From positions 2,128,501-2,192,500 of the forward strand of contig JASPKZ010010273.1 in NCBI GenBank assembly GCA_030220185.1: a stretch of 64,000 nt of DNA. Direction: 5' to 3'. Position numbers and translations under genes: made by a program. The notes under the pieces are model-generated. The model saw nothing but the letters and a program-made list of their open reading frames with translations, was not told the DNA's origin and did not search any database. Below, piece after piece: positions 20,936-32,006 of this stretch (positions are counted from its first letter, which is position 1; each line of letters begins with the position of its first letter). Source of the stretch: Diploptera punctata (lineage: Eukaryota; Arthropoda; Insecta; Blattodea; Blaberidae).

Positions 20936-21344
20936 GTATTTTGTCGAGGAGACCCGAGAGAGTGGTTTTTGACTATAGTCTACATATTCTACTAATGTGA
21001 GCTCTTTTACTCCTAAATTTGAATCGCAAGCTTAATAACTTCAGATATTATAAATTGTGGTTAAGTGATGAACTAACCATATTTTTAATTACCTTAAAGC
21101 TTTGATTTGTTTGGTGAACCTTATTTTCCATGTCTCATTTTATTTATTTCTGAGATCATTTATGAATGAAAGCCAGGGTGTTTCAAAAAGTACTTTTATA
21201 ACATTTTAAGTGTGTGAATAATTAATTCATTTTGAGAATTTTCCTCATCATTGAGGGGTTTCTCCAACCAATCTTAGTAATTAACATACATTTAAAAAAA
21301 TATATACATATATAAATGACTACTGACTTATAGACTATCAGTTT

Positions 21345-21500
21345 GCAGCAAACATTCTCAAATTTCCCTCCATCGTTCTCTGTCCTCTGTGCCTTCAACT
21401 GTTACACCAAATTTCCTAATTGGATTTTGAATGTTGTTCTTCCAGTTTGTTCTTGGTCTTCCTTTTCTGCTCCTTCTTTCAATTTTCCATGCATAGACGG
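21345..21500 (-). mobile_element. LINE 3' end scrap
   Basis: Minus strand reads WKIERRSRKGRPRTNWKNNI, then KFGVTVEGTEDRERWREI before a stop, the C-terminal GRPRTxWxxNI tail of a LINE protein. Nothing upstream is recognisable. Confidence 0.6.
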
Positions 21501-21767
21501 ACTTTATCTAAAATGTCGTATATCGTTTCCCAATGTAAACATCATAAATAGAATGGTTTTCTACGATAGACACGTTGACATGGTAATTTAAATAAATTGT
21601 TTAAACTATTTGCAGTGTACTTCAAGACAGTGTGTGTACTGTGTATCGACTGATTGTTTTATATTTTCAAAATCTCATTGGTTTCAAAAGTGTAACATCA
21701 CTAGCTAATTATTTGTACACTACAACTCTCGTCAAAGTAATAAATCTATCCCCATATTTTTTTTTTA

Positions 21768-21917
21768 GGTTTGCGGATTCAAATCTGATCAGGTGCGATT
21801 TATTTCTTAAGGGCTTAAAGTCCTGCGAGAAAAAAACCATAAAATGGTCGCAGTATAGAAATTATGTAAAAACAAAAGTTTAGTGAAAACAATTAGCAGC
21901 GATGTAACTGGGGACAG
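21768..21917 (+). mobile_element. SINE family C, second copy
   Basis: Direct repeat of 20806-20930: GGATTCAAATCTGAT, AAGTCCTGCGAG, AACAAAAGTTTAGTGA, GATGTAACTGGGG. The tRNA-like A box is missing, so the copy is 5'-truncated. Confidence 0.55.
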
Positions 21918-21919
21918 GT

Positions 21920-22620
21920 TGTATAGTCAAGATATGGACCTATCGCTACTAATCCAATCATGATAACTTTCAACCGGGAAATACGAGTAGATTGTTTTTG
22001 AACTGAAATAAATTACTCGAAACATATCCGTAAATATAAATGGAAGACCATAAGTTATAACAAACAGAAGGAGAGTTCCTGAACTGCTAATACATCTGAT
22101 CATTGTATTTTAGCAGTAAAACTAAGATTTAATTGTTTCTCGACCTTTTTTAACACCTTAAACGAACGATTTTTTAAAATAAGTACAGTATTTCGTTACA
22201 GTTTAGGTTTTTACCAGTATGATTAAGCATGCATTATAACCAATCACGCATCACATGTTCTGTCACAGAGCCAACCCGTCACAGTAGGCTATATACCTGT
22301 CATTGGATGTATAGTGAATGGAATTAAACTAAGTAAACATACGTATCTAACTTATGGTTTGTTAGTTTTGTTTTAATCGTTTTATACTATGAGATAGTCT
22401 TCGAGTTGAGGATAAATTTTTAATATTGAATTAAATATTGTAACTATATAATAGTAATAAAAAAAAAGGTTGACGATATAAAACTGTGTTTATATTGACC
22501 ATTAAATATAGTTACTTCATAACAAACTTAGAATATACTAGATTCCCATATTTGTTGCAATGTATTTTTTGCGACATATAAAGATATTCTAAATATATTG
22601 AAATAGTTCGGTAATAAATT
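21920..22620. other. no recognisable gene or repeat
   Basis: AT-rich sequence without motif matches. Confidence 0.5.
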
Positions 22621-22625
22621 ATTAA

Positions 22626-23160
22626 ATGTGCATAGAAACAGCATATTTTACAAAAAAAAACGAATTACAAACAATAAAATTGGATATTCCAGAATGTAGC
22701 CTTATGAAAGTAGAAATTATTATAAAGACACTAAACAAACACAAGTCACCTGGCGTAGGTCAAATCATAGCTGAGTTAATTCGAAAAGTGGATAACAAAA
22801 TGTGCTACGAAAGATGTAAACTGATTTTTATTTTAAATAAATAATTATCAAAAGACCAGAAATAATCAATCATCGTTCCATTCACATGAAACACGATAAT
22901 AAGATTGTAATCGTTATTGTGGAATTTTTCTTTTACCGAAAAAATATGCAACTCTATCCAACATTATTTTAGTTACATTAACCCCATACGTAGATTAAAT
23001 TACAGGAGAACGACCATACAGTTTTATGGGGATACAATCAGTGAATGTATCTTTTAGTTATAGATTTTGGGAAAGCTTGTGATTTATTTAGGAGAGAGAG
23101 ATTTTCTTTACAAATCATGTTTGAATTTGGCATAAAAAAAGTTCAATAAAAACTGGATCT
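22626..23160 (+). mobile_element. RTE-like LINE, first RT motifs, decayed
   Basis: The frame at 22626-22844 reads KVEIIIKTLNKHKSPGVGQI and IAELIRKVDN, the start of the reverse transcriptase fingers (HKSPGxDxIxAELI). Farther on, with frameshifts, VIDFGKACDLFRRERF and MFEFGIKKV (about 23060-23130) match the motif A region IDFKKAYDSIKREKL and LEFGIPK of the 36.9 kb copy. It is strongly mutated. Confidence 0.65.
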
Positions 23161-23164
23161 ACGT

Positions 23165-23870
23165 TATAAGTTGTAACCACTAGACTATGCGTCTCGCTTC
23201 AGCATGTGGCGCGCGCATCCGGTTTGGTCTTCGCGGCACATGTATGCAGTTAGTCAGGTTTAAATTATCAAAATGGTGCGACTTATTGCGATGGTGGGTC
23301 GTATTTTCGTGTGTAAAAATTATTTTAAATACGAGACAGCTCGACGGGTATTTCTAGATGTCTAAAAGAATCAAAATAAGAGTTGGTATAGGATTGGATC
23401 TCCCCCTCCAGCAGGATCAAAAATTATATATTTGGGTTCCGGTCTGTTGATAGTAGCTATAGTAATTGCTCCTGCAAGAACAGGCAACAATAGTAAGGCA
23501 GTGATTCATACTGCACATACGGAAAGTGGAATTCGTTCTGGTTTTATTATTACGGGCTTCATAGTAATGATGAATTTAGTGTGTATGAAAACATGCGTCG
23601 CAGGTACACTTTATGCAACGGACAACAGGGTCGCCACATGAAACCCATTTGTAGTACAACCCCTAGAAGTCTGTAATACTTATTCTGAAACACAAGACTC
23701 ACAATATCAGCACGTTGTGTTTCGACTTTCAAACCTATTTTACATCGAAATAGTACGTTTCCGGACATGGGTCCCTTATCAAAACTTTGATTACGCGTCC
23801 CCTCTACAACCCATAGATGTCTGTAGTACTTATTTTGAAACACCCTGTATAAATTAAGGTATGTACAATC
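23165..23870. other. unassigned repeat-like sequence
   Basis: Contains a partial tRNA-like A box on the minus strand (TAGTCTAGTGGTTACAAC, about 23190-23170) without a convincing B box, and two tandem copies of a sequence with CTGTAGTACTTATTTTGAAA (ending 23847) and CTGTAATACTTATTCTGAAA (about 23671-23690). No coding frame recognised. Confidence 0.4.
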
Positions 23871-23877
23871 AATAAGT

Positions 23878-24245
23878 ACTACAAGAATAGACTAATAGCT
23901 CTAGAAATGGGTTATTTATGCAGAAGTGTCAGAAAGTCAAAATTAGAACATGTCACAAATAAGGAAATTAGAAACATAATGGATGCAGAAGAAAGCGTAA
24001 TTGAAAGAATTGAGGGGAAGGAATTAAAATGGTTTGGGCATATTTTAAGGATGGAAGATGAACGATGACCGAAACAACTATACGAATGGCAACCGACCAG
24101 AATGAAGAAAAAAAGGGGAGACCAAAGTTACCATGGAAGGAAACCATGAAGATAGTAATGCAAGCAAGAGGGCTAATCATTAAAGATGCCCAAGATTGTA
24201 GGCTTTAGAAGGTTTGGCTCGGGAAGACGGCAGCAGCTGTAAAAA
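23878..24245 (+). mobile_element. LINE 3' end, decayed
   Basis: Reading with frameshifts: RLIALEMGYLCRSVRKSKLE, VTNKEIRNIMDAEESVIERI, LKWFGHILRMEDER, KQLYEWQPTRMKKRGRPKLP and a final LWRLGSGRRQQL. The last motif, tryptophan followed by GxGRRxQL, also closes the fragment at 61.1 kb, so these belong to the same lineage as the good copy at 62.9-64 kb. The 3' end merges into TA repeats. Confidence 0.72.
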
Positions 24246-24277
24246 CCCGAATATATATATATATATATATATATATA

Positions 24278-24752
24278 GTAAAAGCTCCTTATTCGCGGGG
24301 ATATGTTCCATAAATATGCCGCGAATACAGAAACCGTGAAATGGAATGGTAAATTATATGGGTATATAGGGGATACGTTCCAGGGTTCCAAAATAGAATA
24401 CAAATTATCATAAGTAATGCCAAGAGTGATTTACAAATCATCGATAAATTCACGACTCACGAAGTGAGTCACAAATCAATATTTAACTATAGTTATTTTA
24501 AAATATTTATATATTTAATGTAAACGGCGATGTTTGAAAACAAATCAGAAACGATTGATACGCTTCATTTGATCATCACTGCAACCAGATCATATTATTT
24601 ATTGCTAAAGGATCGCAGTATTGTAAGAATGCACCCTAATGGAGAAATTTATTACCAACATTATAAGTTTATTTTTTATTTTTTGTGGTATAATCAATTG
24701 CTAGAAATGTTTTTATATTATCTCCCGCAAGCACAATGTATTTACATTCATG

Positions 24753-24795
<43 letters not shown>

Positions 24796-25671
24796 CCTAC
24801 ATACAATCTGGTAGCCATAATGCAGTCACTGAAAATAATGCTATGACCTATTCAGAATGTTAAAAAGGAGGAGCTTGATTATAAAGTGATAAAATTAAGC
24901 TGATAAAATCGAGGTGAAAAAGACTGTGATTGGTTGTAAATAAAAAATCATTGAAACGTGATTGGTCATTGACTCCCATTTAAGGCATGAGTTAAATAGT
25001 CAAAAATACAATCAATTTAATAAGATATTTTGAACAATGTCTATTAATTATTATTTTCAGGTTTAGGCAAGGGCTTAAAGAATTTAGTTTTTTTTTTTCC
25101 TGTTTTGCCGCTTAAACGACTCGCCAACGCGTAAACGTTCAAATATTTATATGTTTGCTTTAATCGGCAATACTACTATTTTCCGCCTCGGAACTAATTT
25201 TTCTTTCCTTTTATTCGACATTATAATTTGGGAACAAAGCAGAAGAGATAACGTGTTATTCAATCGAGATTATTGCAACGAATGACAAGTTGAAACAATT
25301 AAATACCGATCGTGGCGAGGACGTCATTTATCAAAGGACATAGCGGCATGTGAAATGCGGCGGCGTCGATTTTTTAACAAGGCACTTTAGGCTTAGTATC
25401 AACGAGGTCTCTTTTATTTTGATATTTATTTATCTATTTGGTTTTAATCGCTCTTCGTATAAGCCGTCTTGCAGTAAAAAAAATATATACATAAGGTAAA
25501 AGAAAAAATTGTTGCCGATACGTTATTAAAGGATACCTAATCTTTATAATATACCGACTGGATCCGCGAATAAAGAAATTTCAGTCGCGAATACAGGAAC
25601 TGTGTCAAAATTTTTTTAGTCCCGAATAATGAAAACGCGAATAATGGAACCGCGAATTAGGAGCTTTTACT
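24278..25671. mobile_element. non-autonomous TIR element, pogo/Tigger-like ends
   Basis: AGTAAAAGCTCCTTATTCGC at 24278 matches the inverse complement of the right end (GCGAATTAGGAGCTTTTACT to 25671). It sits in TA repeats, consistent with TA target sites. Inner landmarks (TTTAGGCAAGGGCTTAAAG, CAACGAATGACAAGTTGAAA, ACCGATCGTGGCGA, AAGCCGTCTTG) recur in the copy at 44.6-45.3 kb. No transposase frame remains. About 600 bp (24409-25015) is a secondary insertion. CAGTAAAA-type ends are typical of pogo/Tigger members of the Tc1-mariner group. Confidence 0.75.
24409..25015 (+). mobile_element. foldback-type element inserted in the TIR element
   Basis: Starts AAGTAATGCCAAGAGTGATT and ends about CCCATTTAAGGCATGAGTTA; collinear with 35874-36635 (shared landmarks GATGTTTGAAAACAAAT, TGCAACCAGATCATA, CATTGAAACGTGATTGG). 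The paralogous TIR element at 44.7 kb lacks it and reads straight from ATTATCA into AATTGAGAGATTTTGAACAA, giving an empty site. This copy kept only one arm of the terminal hairpin. The (AT)n run at 24760-24792 is internal. Confidence 0.72.
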
Positions 25672-25684
25672 ATATATATATATA

Positions 25685-26061
25685 TATTTCTAAATGCCCC
25701 AGGTTTGCCTTTTCGACATTCCTGGGTTCTCTCCTGGCATGGCGTATTTGTAACCCACTTCTGAGGTTGGGGCGCCTGGAAGGCGGGGTTACATTGCCCC
25801 GATGATATGATGGATGATGATGATAATGATGCGCCAGGAGAGTTCCTAATCCTAACCTAAGATGAATATGAATGATGATGATTGCGATGGCCATATGATT
25901 TCGGGGACCGTTTGGGCCTTAAAGTTTTCCTGACATTTGTCTTACAGGTGAGGAAAAACCCCGATAAAAACCTCACCCAGAAAAACTGTCCCGACCGGGG
26001 ATCGAACCCGGGCCCGCTGCGTGACTAGGCAGCACGCTACCCCGAGACCACAGCGGTGGAC
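25685..26061 (-). mobile_element. SINE family A, tail type 3
   Basis: Complete head on the minus strand (from GTCCACCGCTGTGGTCTCGG at 26061, B box GGTTCGATCCCCGG), shared body to about 25880, then a tail not found in the other A copies: AACTCTCCTGGCGCATCATT, GGGGCAATGTAACCCC, GCCATGCCAGGAGAGAACCC. The sequence CTCTCCTGGC is repeated in inverted form within the tail and could fold. It ends in TA repeats next to the TIR element. Confidence 0.75.
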
Positions 26062-26109
26062 TTATTGCTAATATATAAAAATATTTGTTCGACTTTTTTC
26101 CATTTCCAT

Positions 26110-26370
26110 ATATATATAGCTTGTAGCTCGAAAGGATGTCAGGAGAAAATAGAAATTAAGTCTCATTGGGAAAATCTTGGAGAAAAGACCATTGGGAATG
26201 CTTGAGTCTAGAAGATAGGACAATATTCTGATGGCTCTTATGAAACTGGGTTAGGAAGCTACAGTAGATATTCTGGATTTATTTGAAAAGGATTATAGGG
26301 ACCCGTGGAAGACATTACTCTATGTGGTATCAAGCATACGTGGAATTATCTTCTTACTATTATAGTGGCC
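26110..26370 (+). mobile_element. possible LINE 3' end scrap
   Basis: Weak similarity to a LINE C-terminus (KILEKRPLGMLESRR, then DNILMALMKLG), bounded by TA repeats at 26108 and 26375. All frames are short. This could be unrelated sequence. Confidence 0.25.
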
Positions 26371-26379
26371 AAATAGCTA

Positions 26380-27155
26380 TATATATATATATATCATAAT
26401 GATATTTTTAAAATTTAATTGTCAATTCAATATTATTAAAGAAAGAAATTTATGACTTTAAAATTTGTCCATGCCGTTTTTGATGCTGTTTGTTCACTTC
26501 TTTGTTTCATCTCTCATTCCATTTTCTTTTTCTTGTGGGATGCTTGAATTGTTTTATAAACCAGTCTTACCGTATATTTTAAATTTATTTCATTTTGCGC
26601 ATTATTTTATGCCAACTCTAAACTAGATTGTTTTGTTTAACAGCTACAGGATACATGGTGCAGTTATATGACACTACTTTTACAATAGTGTCATTTTTTG
26701 TATGGGATCCACTGTGCAATAATAAGTTTACAGCTCATAATACAGTATAGCTAGTGAAACTGAACCCAAGGGGCCAACTATCGCTAACTCACTAAAAAAA
26801 AATCGGCTTGAATTTTGTTTTATTTTTGAAGTTTTAAGATTGGCTCGTTTAAAGTCGGCTTAAAGAATTATGAGTTAGAAAGATCTGGAGTGACAAGTCA
26901 ACAGCCACCCAATCTACTGCACTGCCACACATGTAGTCCAATTCATTCCATTCTTTAGGGGAAGAGTTCTTTAACTGGTAGCATTTTAGAACATAAAACA
27001 AATAAAAAAATTTCGATGTGTACTATCTTCTTAATACATTGTCGCGCTTAGCGCTTGCGTAGGATTCAGATGGACTTTCTTGAAATTACTCCTCAGATAT
27101 TTACATAATATTTACAAATTCACTTTAATCTAAATGGATTAGGCTATATAATTTA
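26380..27155. other. no recognisable gene or repeat
   Basis: AT-rich unique-looking sequence. Confidence 0.5.
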
Positions 27156-27159
27156 GTCA

Positions 27160-27875
27160 CCCTACTATTTGCAGATGCCATTGTGTTTATAGTGAATTCA
27201 GAAGATGACCTACAACGTTCAATCCACTCTTTTCACCAAATTGCAATAAACTATAACATGGAAATCTCAACAGAAAAATCTAAAGACATGGCTTTCCTAG
27301 GAAAAGACCTTGTTCGCAATAACATTTTTATTAATAATAGGATATTAGAACAAACTAACGCATTTAACTATCTCGGATACGAAGTTACATACGAAGAGCA
27401 AAAATATTTTAGTCAAAAATCATAAAATTTAACAAGTAACAGAAATTATAAAAAATATTTTCAAGCCAAACATAGTACAGTAACACACACGAACTAGGAT
27501 TTATAAAACACTGGCCAGACCCATATTATGTGACGGAAGTAAGGCCTGGACAATTCGCAGTGTAGATGAATAAAGACTAACTGCAGCAGAAATAAAATTT
27601 ACGAGACTACTGCAGGCTACTCATGAACAGACCATAAAAGGAATTCTGAGATTTTCAGAGAATTACAAAACAGAATCAATCATGGAATATGTACAAAAGT
27701 AAAGAAACAACTGGAAATCTCACGTAAGAAGAATGAGCAGAACAAGAATATCACGTCAAATCTTAAATTACCAGCCACCAAGCAAGAGATCTTTGGGCAG
27801 ACCCTTCAAACGTTGTATTGAAACCGTAACAGACCACTAGGTCTATCACATGAAAGGAAGAAGAAGAAGAAGAAG
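27160..27875 (+). mobile_element. LINE 3' part, RT motif C onward
   Basis: LLFADAIVFIVNSEDDLQRS has the palm motif C box with the second catalytic aspartate changed to alanine (FADA for FADD). It is followed by MEISTEKSKDMAFLGKD, NAFNYLGYEVTYEEQKYF (end of the 80-codon frame at 27425), then frameshifted C-terminal sequence (LHKVKKQLEISRKKNEQ) and a GAA tail at 27857-27888. It is related to the 18.5 kb lineage and inactive. Confidence 0.72.
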
Positions 27876-27892
27876 AAGAAGAAGAAAAATAA

Positions 27893-27906
27893 GATGTATA
27901 TATATA

Positions 27907-27948
<42 letters not shown>
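27893..27948. repeat. (TA)n microsatellite
   Basis: TA dinucleotide run between a LINE GAA tail and a SINE B fragment. Confidence 0.9.
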
Positions 27949-27950
<2 letters not shown>

Positions 27951-28230
27951 CCCATATGTCGCGCAGGGGGAAGATTCTTAACCAAACTAATTTACTGGTA
28001 GTTACTCTTATTTTCCTGCAGATGTTGACGAGTAGCATGTGATTAGCACATCGCCTCAATGGTAGAGAACTAAGGTATTACTTGAATAAGGTATTTCTCG
28101 GTTAAATTTTGCACATAGACTTTTTTATTCAGTCTTGCTTTTATTTTACGAGCCTGAAAACCTTCAGGCTAGATACCCACGGCTTAAAATCCAACACTTC
28201 CAATAAGTAGCCTATTTTAATTAGAAAATT
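27949..28230 (-). mobile_element. SINE family B, 3' part, old
   Basis: Matches the 3' two-thirds of the SINE B copies at 18.0 and 62.4 kb in the minus orientation (GGGGGAAGATTCTTAACC, CTGCAGATG, TTACGAGCCTGAAAACCTTC, ACCCACGGCTTAAAATCC) with many substitutions. The tRNA-like head is absent. Confidence 0.65.
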
Positions 28231-28439
28231 AAGTTATAGCCCAATATCTCGGGAACTATAGCACTTATAAAAACGCAACTTCCACTGTTAGGAAGATAAA
28301 AATCAACTCTTTCTGTAGAAGATATCTCCAATAATCAATATTGCTTACGTTTTTTGAGCGCAAGAAAGTAAATGTGCAGTAGTGTACTGAGATCTCTGAA
28401 TTAGACAATTCTGCGGGGAGCAGAAACCAGTTTGTTAGT

Positions 28440-28890
28440 TTCTTTTTTTTTTCTTTTTTTTTTATTTATTTAGCCTGATGGAGTTAAGGCCATGTGGCCT
28501 TCTCTTCCACTCACCAGTGTAAACATATATTACATCAGAATATAACAATCACAAAGAACTCTAATATTAAATACTAAATAAAAATTTGATCAAAAAGATA
28601 ATATATATTATATTATGATCTATAATGCAACTAGTTAATGTTAGTTAAAATTAAGACTAAAGCTAATAATAAAATGTATACAATCAAGACATATTAAATT
28701 GTCCCTGTCTAATGTATATATAAAACAAAGAAAAATAATGAGATATAGAAAACTAATTTTACGTTTGTACAATATTTAAAACAAAACAAAAGAAAATATT
28801 TGTTAATCTTAATATTATTTTCATATATACTCCCTGGATATCTGCTATGAAATATCCACTCACTGTAGGGTCCGGGCACATCCTGCATAA
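28440..28890 (-). mobile_element. LINE 3' untranslated end, CR1-like lineage
   Basis: CCTGATGGAGTTAAGGCCAT and TTCTCTTCCACTCACCAG (28475-28520) match the ends at 32.0 and 62.7 kb. By comparison with the 32 kb copy this is the extreme 3' end of a LINE on the minus strand, bounded by a T-rich run (28441-28471). The region to 28890 is AT-rich and not clearly alignable. Confidence 0.55.
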
Positions 28891-28899
28891 TGAGGAATT

Positions 28900-29060
28900 T
28901 GAGTAGCTCGACAAGTAACGGTTGCAAGTTGAGAACGGCTGGGGGACCCGTTAAGCTACTACATGTAACCTCCCTTACTTGCTATACTATCATCCTCATG
29001 TGGATGTGAGTTTAGTGCGTTTACCACTTGGTAGGCCAAATGATCTTCAAAATCTATTGC
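28900..29060 (+). mobile_element. SINE family D, 3' fragment
   Basis: GTTGAGAACGGCTGGGGGAC and ATGTGGATGTGA align with the second half of the SINE at 60.2 kb (AGGTTGAGGAACC, AACGGCTGGGGGACTC). The tRNA-like head is missing. Confidence 0.5.
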
Positions 29061-29399
29061 GACTTGGAGAATTCTAAATTAAACATTTCATAGATAATAA
29101 TATATATCTTAACAAATTAATATAGATACTTTAAGCATAATAAAAACTTTATTAATGGGCTTTAAGTAATAATAAGATGTATTAAATACAGCAATATAAA
29201 TTTAAAGAAATGTGTATTGTGTTCATTATCTAATATTTTTATTATTTTCCTTCTCTATTGTTAAATACGAGTATATTATGTCACTTTTGGCTGATCATAT
29301 TTGGGTAAGTTTGTTAAATAAAATAAATATTCTTTTAACTTCCAATTTCCATGGATTATATATATATATATATATATATATATTGATTTGCAAATGCTA

Positions 29400-30095
29400 T
29401 TGCTTAAATGTAGAATCATTGCAGCAAAATATAACATGAAAATCTCAACAAATAAAACCAAATCAATGGCAATGTCCAAGGACCCACGACGTGTTAAATT
29501 AGAAATAGAAGGGAAAAGTATACAACAGGTCATGAAATTCAAATATTTAAGAAATAGAAATTAATAGCAGCAACAGAATAACAGATGAAATCCTCCATCA
29601 ACCTAATAATGCAAACAAAATATCGGGATGTTTAAACAATACTGTTTGGAAAAATAAAAATTTAATAATAGATACAAAAGTAAGAATTTACAAATCTGTC
29701 ATAAGACCAGTTCTAACATATGGTTGTGAATGCCGAACAGAAACTCAGAAAAGAAAAGAAATCAATGAAACAACCGAAATGAAAGTTTTAAGGAAAATCA
29801 TAGGAAAATCGCTGAGAGAGAAAATTCGCAGCTCTGTTATTAGAGAAGAATGTGAAATTGAACCTATAAACCTCTGGATAAATGACAGAAGACTAAATTG
29901 GAACGATCATATAGATATAATGGAGAACAGTAGACTAGTGAAGAAATTACGTGACTGGACATATCAGCAAAAAATGCCTTTAGGATGACCATAACTACAA
30001 TTGAAGGATGTCACACATTCCCCGGACCTGTAGTGAATGAACACGCAACAAGCCGTCAGCTTTCATGCGTAGAGGAAGAAGAAGAATATATGTAT
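29400..30095 (+). mobile_element. LINE 3' part with GAA tail
   Basis: Frameshifted reading: MKISTNKTKSMAMSKDP, TKVRIYKSVIRPVLTYGCE, then the open block 29779-29988 with MKVLRKIIGKSLREKIRSS, INLWINDRRLNWNDHIDIME. The sequence ends RKKKK-like in GAAGAAGAA. This is the thumb and C-terminus of a LINE reverse transcriptase, closest to the copy at 43 kb. It is 5'-truncated and preceded by a TA run (29358-29382). Confidence 0.7.
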
Positions 30096-30120
30096 TACAT
30101 TCTTTTCATCTTAGGTTTGA

Positions 30121-30140
30121 TCTCTCTCTCTCTCTCTTAT
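30121..30140. repeat. (TC)n microsatellite
   Basis: Short TC run. Confidence 0.8.
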
Positions 30141-30446
30141 TAGTCTACTTTTTTTCTTAATAATTATAATGGTTATTTTTTTTATTGATTGCAGATAGCG
30201 CAAAACTGAACACACCGCAAGAGTTTGATTTTCTAGTTACAATTGTTTTTTAGAACATGTAGAGCATGATCTTAATGAACTGAACCATAATCATAAAAAT
30301 CATAAACGAAATTATTCGTATATCAGTTTTAATGAATATTTGAACGAGCCATAATCTGCCTGACTACTAAGACTGTTAACTTCAAATATCGGAACCTAAG
30401 CCTTATATTGGGAGATTGTTCCCTTTTTGCACATAACACGAATACA

Positions 30447-30592
30447 TTTCTTTCTCTCTTTCTTTCTCTCTTTCTTTCTCTCTTTCTTTCTCTCTTTCTT
30501 TCTTTCTCTCTTTCTTTCTCTCTTTCTTTCTTTCTCTCTTTCTTTCTCTCTTTCTTTCTCTCTTTCTTTCTCTCTTTCTTTCTCTCTTTTTT
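30447..30592. repeat. polypyrimidine TTTC/TCTC array
   Basis: About 145 bp of pure pyrimidine on the plus strand, alternating TTTC and TCTC units with an 8- to 12-bp period. Overlapping frames in all phases are compositional. Confidence 0.95.
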
Positions 30593-30599
30593 ACAAATC

Positions 30600-31945
30600 T
30601 TCACATTTTCGCACTTAAGTTCTTCAGGTATTTTTCATTTCAAATGCTGTATAATTAATACCTTTCTTTCTTTCCTTGTTTGAATCGGCAAATCAATTCA
30701 GAATAATGAAATAGTAATTATTACGGTATTATTCAATAATAATAAATAAAATTAAATAATTAACTAGATACACGAATGTAGGACACATGAAAAATGACAA
30801 ATATACCTACCTATAAATCTAAGGCATGACAGCTCCGAAGAGCAATGCCCAATTGAATTTGTTACTGTTACTGGATAGCGAAAAACAGCACAGGAAATCA
30901 CATAATTAATGTGATGCAATATCTCACCTTAATTTAAATTTTCTTAACCATATTTTGCTCTTTCTTATATCAAGTAACTACTCGCTTGTCCCCACTTGGC
31001 TTGGTGCGCCATGTTCCAGAGTATATTAAAATGCAAAGCGTTCATTATATATCAAATTCGGAATATCTGGGATGCTACTAAGACAAGCTAATTCTTGTAC
31101 TAACAATTCTGTCTGGCAACAAATAATAGGCGTATCATATGTATGCAATATCAATGAAATAGCATTTAGTTTATATTTTTCTAGTTCTTGAGGTAAATTA
31201 AAACTTACTTAAAGTTTAAAATAGAAATTACATATTCTGATGACGCAGAAAATATTAATAATCATTTTGGTAGTATCTAGTTAAACATGGATATCAATTC
31301 AATTAAATTCAATTACCATATTTAAAATTGATATGGATTTAAAAGCTTGTCTCGTATTAGTCAGTTGTCCCCTACTCCCTATCATAAGAAGATAGCAAGG
31401 CCCCCATATACGCATGTTTAAAACTTTATCGTTTCTTTCGTCCATTTTACAATCTTAACTCGATTGTCTTTTTTCTCTCTCTACGTTGTCTGCATCCCCC
31501 TCTCTTGTTTCTTTCGAAACATTTGAGCTCCTAAAGTCGTTTACTCGTAAATCTTTTTACCCCTGAAATTTCTAAGTCACCAGTACTAAGCAGGCCATAT
31601 ACAATAAAATGTTTTTTATTTGGCGTAGTTTCGAGGTCGTACCAGTAAAGAAGATCGTAAAACATCTCTCTTGTCATGAGAAGTAGAAGACACGAACATG
31701 GTTACGCATCCTCGCTATCAAAACCACCCTTTTGGTAACATATTACTTCCTAGACATCTTCTCAACATGGTAATGCACTAAATATGAAAAAAAAAGTATG
31801 TCTATAGCTACAATAGGCTTTTATCTGTATTCAAGCCTCTATATTAATTGCATGGAGATTCTAGACTAATTTTCTTCTCCAGGAAAAACAGATAAGTAAT
31901 TTTTTTAAACATTTTTTAATAATGGATATCGTTCTCAATGCCACT
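30600..31945. other. no recognisable gene or repeat
   Basis: AT-rich sequence. I see no LINE, SINE or TIR landmark and no frame above 60 codons with recognisable motifs. Confidence 0.5.
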
Positions 31946-31951
31946 TCATAT

Positions 31952-31956
31952 AATAC

Positions 31957-32006
<50 letters not shown>

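Larger units (their letters stand above)
21174..23847. mobile_element. possible DNA transposon ends, 15-bp inverted pair
   Basis: CAGGGTGTTTCAAAA at 21174-21188 is the exact inverse complement of 23833-23847, and both continue with AAGTACT-like sequence. The interior holds LINE and SINE fragments and no transposase. A second, degenerate copy of the right end lies at 23660-23695. Such CAGGGTGTTTC ends are common in arthropod DNA transposons, so the two ends may come from different insertions. Confidence 0.35.

Noticed and set aside
23170..23200. Minus-strand tRNA-like A box TAGTCTAGTGGTTAC
   Set aside because: No B box at the expected distance and no second copy in the window, so neither a tRNA nor a SINE could be supported.
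30329..30683. Lysine/arginine/glutamate and phenylalanine/serine/leucine frames
   Set aside because: TTTC/TCTC microsatellite in different phases.
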